Shown piece after piece: positions 59,877 through 64,000 of a DNA stretch of 64,000 nt. A program made the translations under genes and the position numbers. Numbering within the stretch: the stretch's first letter is position 1; every line of letters starts with the position of its first letter. The notes beneath the pieces were generated by a model. The model was not told where the DNA came from and searched no databases. It saw only the letters and a list, made by a program, of their open reading frames with translations. Origin of the DNA: Lutispora sp003527145 (lineage in GTDB: Bacteria; Bacillota; Clostridia; Lutisporales; Lutisporaceae); the NCBI GenBank assembly GCA_029983695.1, contig JASBZB010000009.1, forward strand, positions 1 through 64,000, in the 5' to 3' direction.

Positions 59877-60884
59877 TTACTTATATTTATTCTGAGCTTG
59901 AATATGCTCTTTAAAAGTTTTGGAGAAAACATGGGAACCATCATCCAGCGCAAAAAAGTACAAGTAATCCGTATCATCGGGATATAATGCTGCCTCTATA
60001 GATTTTAAACCCGGCGATGCAATGGGTCCTGGAGGCAAGCCTTGATTCTTATAGGTATTGTAAGGTGATTTTACTTCCAAATCCTTGTATAGCAATACTT
60101 CCTTTCTCTCTTTCAGAATATATTGTATCGTTGCACAGGATTGCAGAAGCATTTTATTTTTCAATCGATTATGGAACACTGAGGATATTATTTTCCTGTC
60201 CTTCTCTAATTTTGCTTCTCTTTCTATGATAGAAGAAAGGGTTATGACCTCATCAATGGACATATTGAGCTCTTCGGCTCTTTTTTTATATTCATCATTA
60301 AATATCGCATCAAAGCGGCTCAGCATTTTTTTAATTATTTCTTTCTCATCGGAGCCTTTATATACTTCATATGTGTCGGGAAAAAGATAGCCTTCCAGCT
60401 TCCCTTCTTCCCTTTTTATTGCTTTTATAAAGCTATAATCGAAATCAGCGTTCTTCATCAAATCTTCATACTTTGTACGTTCACCTAATCCCAGTTCAAC
60501 CAACTTGTCGATTATCATTCTTACTTCATAGCCTTCAGGTATTGTAAACTTAATTGTTTCTGCAAAACCTTTTCCATTGCGGAGTATTTCAGATATAGCT
60601 TTTACATCCATAGAGCTGCTAATATCATAGGTTCCAGCTTTGTATTTATTGTCCAGGCCATTTATTTTGCTATACAATTTAAACATAGTCTTGTTTCTGA
60701 TCAGGTGATTTTCTTCTAATATGGCACCAATTTTATTTGAATTAGCTCCACTTGGTATGGTTACTGTTATTATGTTACCAGCTTCAGCTTTGACGGGCTT
60801 CAGCGAAAGGTTATAGTATATAAAACCTGCAGCAGCAATAATAATCACTATAAATGAAAAGAATATAGTTAGCTTCTTATGCAT
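59877..60884 (-). CDS. mltG: Endolytic murein transglycosylase MltG
   Basis: Membrane-anchored YceG-family enzyme that cuts nascent glycan strands and sets their length. N-terminal membrane helix (residues 6-26), LysM-like part (about 35-110) and catalytic domain with ITLSSIIEREAKLEKDRKIISSVFHNRL, the invariant Glu near residue 216-220, then NTYKNQGLPPGPIASPGLKSIEAALYP. 335 residues. Start ATG at 60884 with AGGTGGC. Heads the operon of trmR, U32 and udk, as in Bacillus (yrrL). Confidence 0.96.
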   Translation of the reverse strand: MHKKLTIFFSFIVIIIAAAGFIYYNLSLKPVKAEAGNIITVTIPSGANSNKIGAILEENHLIRNKTMFKLYSKINGLDNKYKAGTYDISSSMDVKAISEILRNGKGFAETIKFTIPEGYEVRMIIDKLVELGLGERTKYEDLMKNADFDYSFIKAIKREEGKLEGYLFPDTYEVYKGSDEKEIIKKMLSRFDAIFNDEYKKRAEELNMSIDEVITLSSIIEREAKLEKDRKIISSVFHNRLKNKMLLQSCATIQYILKERKEVLLYKDLEVKSPYNTYKNQGLPPGPIASPGLKSIEAALYPDDTDYLYFFALDDGSHVFSKTFKEHIQAQNKYK

Positions 60885-60901
60885 AAAGTCGCCACCTTTC
60901 T

Positions 60902-60930
60902 AGAGCCTGTTTAGCATCTACACAGGCTCT
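60902..60930. other. hairpin between typA and mltG
   Basis: AGAGCCTGT pairs with ACAGGCTCT over 11 bases, 44 bases beyond the typA stop. T-run is on the plus-strand side; on the minus strand only GAAAGG follows, so terminator activity is uncertain. Confidence 0.5.
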
Positions 60931-60974
60931 AATTCTTTTTCATTATATAACGTGCCACATTTTTTGACAAGACT

Positions 60975-62795
60975 CTAGCCTTTTCTCATTTTTGCCCTCA
61001 GGCTTCCATCCAATACTTTTTTTCTAAGCCTGATTGATTTTGGCGTTATTTCTACCAATTCGTCTCCCGCAATGAACTCCAGGCATTCCTCAAGGCTCAT
61101 TTCTATATGCGGGCTTAGCTTTAATGCTTCGTCAGAGCCTGATGCCCTCATATTGCTGACATGTTTTTTCTTGCATACATTTACATCCAGATCATCACTT
61201 TTTGCACTTTCTCCGACTATCATGCCTTCATATACTTCAACGCCTGCTCCTACAAAAAGCTCTCCTCTGTCTTGAACATTATAGAGTCCATAGGTTGTGG
61301 TTTCTCCTGCTTCAAAGGCTACAAGAGCTCCCCTGTTTCTTTCAGGCACTTCTCCTTTATGAGGTTCGAAGCCCATGAAAAGATGGTGCATTATACCGTT
61401 GCCTTTTGTGTCGGTTAAGAACTGGGATCTATAACCTATAAGGCCTCTTGTGGGTATTTTAAACTCAACCTTCAAATAGCTGTCGTTTGTAGTATGCATA
61501 TTCAGCATTTCTGCTCTTCTTGCGCCCAGCTTTTCCATTACTACACCCAAATAATCCTGTGGTACTTCTACAAATAAATTCTCTATGGGTTCGCAAATTT
61601 CTCCATTTATCTCCTTCAATATTACGGTAGGCTTGGATACCTGAAATTCATAGCCTTCTCTTCTCATTGTCTCTATCAAAATTGAAAGGTGGAGCTCTCC
61701 TCTTCCATAGACTTCAAAAGCATCCGGCGAGTCTGTTTCCAACACCCTTAAAGCCACATTGGTTTCAAGCTCCTTCATAAGCCTTGCCCTTAAATGCCTT
61801 GAAGTAACATAATCTCCTTCTCTTCCTGCAAAGGGGCTGTTGTTCACCATGAAGGTCATGGATATAGTAGGCTCCTCAACTTCTATTAATGGAAGCGGAT
61901 CAGGATTTTGGACATCGCATAATGTCTCTCCTATATTAATATCATCTATTCCCGGAATGGCTATTATGTCTCCGATAGATGCTTCGCTGATTTCTATCCT
62001 TTTCAATCCGATAAAGCCGTAAAATCTTCCTATTTTCACGTTTTGGAGGCTTCCGTCTCTCTTGCACAAAACAGCACTCTGGCCGTATCTTATGCTGCCC
62101 CTAAAAATCTTTCCCACTGCAACTCTGCCGATATATTCATCATATTCAATGGTAGTTATGAGAAATTGCAATGGTCCGTCTAAACTGCCGGATGGTGGTT
62201 CAACCTTGTTTATTATAGTTTCAAATAATGGCGTCAGATCCTTCCCCTCATCATCCATATTGTATTTAGCAAATCCGGCTTTTGCAGAAGCATAGATGAT
62301 AGGAAAATCAAGCTGGTCATCATCGGCTCCTAAATCAATAAACAAATCTATTATTTCATCAATAACCTCAGGTATTCTTGAATCCGGCCTATCGATCTTA
62401 TTTATTACAACAATGGGCTTTAGAGCTAAAGCCAATGCCTTTTTCAGCACAAACCTGGTTTGGGGCATCGGTCCTTCGGATGCATCTACTATCAGAAGAA
62501 CGCTGTCAACCATCTTTAGAACCCTCTCGACTTCACCCCCGAAATCTGCGTGTCCAGGGGTATCTACCACATTTATTTTAATGCCCTTATAATTAATGGC
62601 AGTATTTTTTGCCAGTATGGTTATACCTCTCTCCCTCTCCAGATCATTTGAATCCATTACCCTCTCCGCAACATTTTCATTGCTTCTAAAGGTGCCGCTT
62701 TGCCGCAACAGTCCGTCAACCAAAGTTGTCTTTCCATGGTCAACATGGGCAATTATGGCTATATTCCTTATGTCCTCTCTTACAAAATTATTCAT
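60975..62795 (-). CDS. typA: Translational GTPase TypA/BipA
   Basis: Ribosome-binding GTPase involved in stress adaptation and 50S assembly. G1 AHVDHGKTTL (about 15-24), G2 RGITILAKNTA, G3 DTPGHADFGGEV, G4 NKIDRPD (about 130-136), then EF-Tu domain 2, an EFG_C-like domain III and the TypA-specific C-terminus with LGARRAEM and RSQFLTDTKGNG. 606 residues, normal. Monocistronic-looking between mltG and the lipid kinase. Start ATG at 62795. Confidence 0.97.
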   Translation of the reverse strand: MNNFVREDIRNIAIIAHVDHGKTTLVDGLLRQSGTFRSNENVAERVMDSNDLERERGITILAKNTAINYKGIKINVVDTPGHADFGGEVERVLKMVDSVLLIVDASEGPMPQTRFVLKKALALALKPIVVINKIDRPDSRIPEVIDEIIDLFIDLGADDDQLDFPIIYASAKAGFAKYNMDDEGKDLTPLFETIINKVEPPSGSLDGPLQFLITTIEYDEYIGRVAVGKIFRGSIRYGQSAVLCKRDGSLQNVKIGRFYGFIGLKRIEISEASIGDIIAIPGIDDINIGETLCDVQNPDPLPLIEVEEPTISMTFMVNNSPFAGREGDYVTSRHLRARLMKELETNVALRVLETDSPDAFEVYGRGELHLSILIETMRREGYEFQVSKPTVILKEINGEICEPIENLFVEVPQDYLGVVMEKLGARRAEMLNMHTTNDSYLKVEFKIPTRGLIGYRSQFLTDTKGNGIMHHLFMGFEPHKGEVPERNRGALVAFEAGETTTYGLYNVQDRGELFVGAGVEVYEGMIVGESAKSDDLDVNVCKKKHVSNMRASGSDEALKLSPHIEMSLEECLEFIAGDELVEITPKSIRLRKKVLDGSLRAKMRKG

Positions 62796-62892
62796 GGTAC
62801 ACTTCCTTTATATTACGAATTGTTTCAACAATAAAACATTATACATTTACAGCTTAATAATTACAATATTAGCATCATTCTTTGATGTTTAT

Positions 62893-63816
62893 TCATGCCC
62901 CGACAAGCACTTTTAATTTTTTAGGCAGAATGCGAAATTCTGCTTCTATTATTCCCGGCTGTTCACCGTCTATCTCAATCAATGCCTTATGCTTTGAATT
63001 TACTTTTATATGCTTCCCTTTGTAATACCTTACTTTGGGATGGCTCAAGTGTGTGCCGTTATATATTTTTGAGAAATTATATAAAAGTTGAAATTTATTT
63101 AGATTGCCAAGAATTATGATGTCGAAAAGTCCATCTGTCATATCTGCCATTGGAGCAATCTTCATTCCTCCGCCAAAATATTTTCCGTTTGCTATTATTA
63201 CACTGTTTAGCTTTTCTTTTATATTCATATCATCGATAGATATTTCAAAGCATTTATTCTTATATACTATTATCGTAGTCAGCGCGCCTAACATAAAGGA
63301 TAAAAAACCTTTTAGCGCTTTTGAATTTCTGTTTACCCTGAATGTAGTTTCTCCACCTATGCCTACATCTGATACATTGAGAAAATATCTTTGACTTTTC
63401 TTTCCGCCATACTCTATGAAATCCACCGTGCCTACATCATATGCTTCGCTTTTCATATCCTTCAGAACCGCTATTATTGAGTCCACATCATTTTTTATGC
63501 CTATGGTTCTTATTGCATCACAGCCTGTCCCTCTTGAGAATATAGCTAAGGCTGCATTTTCATTGATCAGCCTTCCGCTTTCAAAGAAGCCATTGATGAC
63601 CTCATTCATAGTCCCGTCTCCGCCTACAGATACTATAATCTCGCAGCCCCCTTTCAGGGCGTTTCGCGTCAATTCTACGGCATGCATCGGATATTCCGTG
63701 AGCACATAATCCAGGTCTATTCCGGAAGCTTTTATGGTTTTCTCCAAATTTGGCCATTGCCTGCCTGTAGATCCGTTTGCAGATACAGGATTTACTATAG
63801 CAAATATTTTCTTCAT
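62893..63816 (-). CDS. Diacylglycerol/lipid kinase of YegS/DgkB family
   Basis: Phosphorylates a lipid such as diacylglycerol, recycling it into phospholipid synthesis. The nucleotide motif VGGDGTMNEVINGFFES (about 65-81) and NPVSANGSTGR at the N-terminus match the DAGK catalytic domain; the C-terminal beta-sandwich has YFGGGMKIAPMADMTDG (about 214-230). 307 residues, family norm. Exact lipid not known. Start ATG at 63816. First identified gene from the right edge. Confidence 0.9.
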   Translation of the reverse strand: MKKIFAIVNPVSANGSTGRQWPNLEKTIKASGIDLDYVLTEYPMHAVELTRNALKGGCEIIVSVGGDGTMNEVINGFFESGRLINENAALAIFSRGTGCDAIRTIGIKNDVDSIIAVLKDMKSEAYDVGTVDFIEYGGKKSQRYFLNVSDVGIGGETTFRVNRNSKALKGFLSFMLGALTTIIVYKNKCFEISIDDMNIKEKLNSVIIANGKYFGGGMKIAPMADMTDGLFDIIILGNLNKFQLLYNFSKIYNGTHLSHPKVRYYKGKHIKVNSKHKALIEIDGEQPGIIEAEFRILPKKLKVLVGA

Positions 63817-63879
63817 CAGATTACCCCCACAATTCTATTATATCCGAACTAAGAATTCTGTTAATGATGCATTAAGAAA

Positions 63880-63899
63880 AGCCTTGATATTTCAAGGCT
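63880..63899 (-). terminator. terminator of an off-window gene
   Basis: AGCCTTGA and TCAAGGCT close on a 4-base loop, and TTTTCTT follows on the minus strand. It ends a minus-strand transcript that must start beyond 64000, and separates it from the lipid kinase gene. Confidence 0.65.
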
Positions 63900-63910
63900 G
63901 TTATAACCCT

Positions 63911-63960
63911 CTGATTCTAAGGAATTTTTCCGATTGTAGGAAAATTTTCTTATATCAGGA
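63911..63960. repeat. imperfect inverted repeat near right edge
   Basis: CTGATTCTAAGGAATTTTTCC and a partner near GGAAAATTTTCTTATATCAG form imperfect arms around a 7-base centre. Together with the hairpin at 63968-63989 it makes 130 bases of non-coding, structured DNA. Nature unknown. Confidence 0.35.
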
Positions 63961-63967
63961 CGTTCGG

Positions 63968-63989
63968 CGAGGCAGCATATGTTGCCTCG
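63968..63989. other. hairpin at right edge
   Basis: CGAGGCAGCAT pairs with ATGTTGCCTCG (one G-U). No T-run on the minus strand; role unclear. Confidence 0.4.
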
Positions 63990-64000
63990 TTATATTTCCA

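Noticed and set aside
1..64000. CRISPR arrays, tRNA or rRNA genes, insertion sequences
   Set aside because: No regularly spaced direct repeats, no cloverleaf or rRNA signature, and no transposase or terminal-repeat pairs were recognised.

Overview
The window (about 64 kb, AT-rich) comes from a spore-forming, single-membrane member of the Clostridia. Evidence is the near-complete sporulation gene set (spo0A, spoIVB, spoIIM, spoIIIAA-AH, gerW, sigK), the typical clostridial gene order around scpAB, deoB, recN, dxs and xseAB, and a type IV pilus locus with no secretin (PilQ) or PilP gene. I cannot name the species. Almost every gene lies on the minus strand; the clear exceptions are cardiolipin synthase (12854-14302) and a 42-residue small ORF (12651-12779). 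I saw no rRNA, tRNA, CRISPR array or insertion sequence.

Layout from left to right: (1) 61-12422: an acetyltransferase, two D-Ala-D-Ala carboxypeptidases, gerW, scpAB, an M50 protease, a nucleoside salvage operon (deoB, two purine nucleoside phosphorylases, pyrimidine nucleoside phosphorylase), xerD and spoIIM. (2) 12423-12853: a gene-poor gap with a 27-codon tail that looks like the end of a lost nudF gene, and the divergent small ORF. (3) 12854-26860: cls, spo0A, spoIVB, then recN, argR, nadK, tlyA, dxs, ispA, xseBA, a TsaD paralogue and nusB. (4) 26873-35680: the Asp23/AmaP/DUF2273 envelope-stress trio, the whole spoIIIA operon, a zinc-ribbon protein, efp and an M24 peptidase. (5) 35763-52362: comFB plus two type IV pilus clusters. 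(6) 52480-57075: a sigK gene split by a very small skin-like element, and a PbpI-like penicillin-binding protein. (7) 57242-63816: udk, U32 protease, trmR, mltG, typA and a lipid kinase.

The most striking parts are the pilus locus and the sigK element. The pilus operon begins with a leader that matches the c-di-GMP-II riboswitch in sequence and fold; its P1 stem and a terminator compete for the same bases, predicting that c-di-GMP switches the operon on. PilB itself carries both 24-residue MshEN c-di-GMP-binding motifs, and a ComFB-family protein (reported to bind cyclic dinucleotides) lies after the second pilin cluster, so the second messenger may act at three levels. The operon also encodes two modular pilins (vWA and LamG heads), a PilO fused to a carbohydrate-binding-like domain and LysM, and an S-layer protein with four repeats, as if the machine were anchored to peptidoglycan and S-layer.

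The sigK gene is split by only 1,645 bp, holding one large serine recombinase and one 68-residue ORF that may be its directionality factor. Removing exactly 1,645 bp restores a 233-codon pro-sigma-K frame through the conserved ENEILM sequence. Candidate sigma-E promoters precede both sigK and spoIIIAA.
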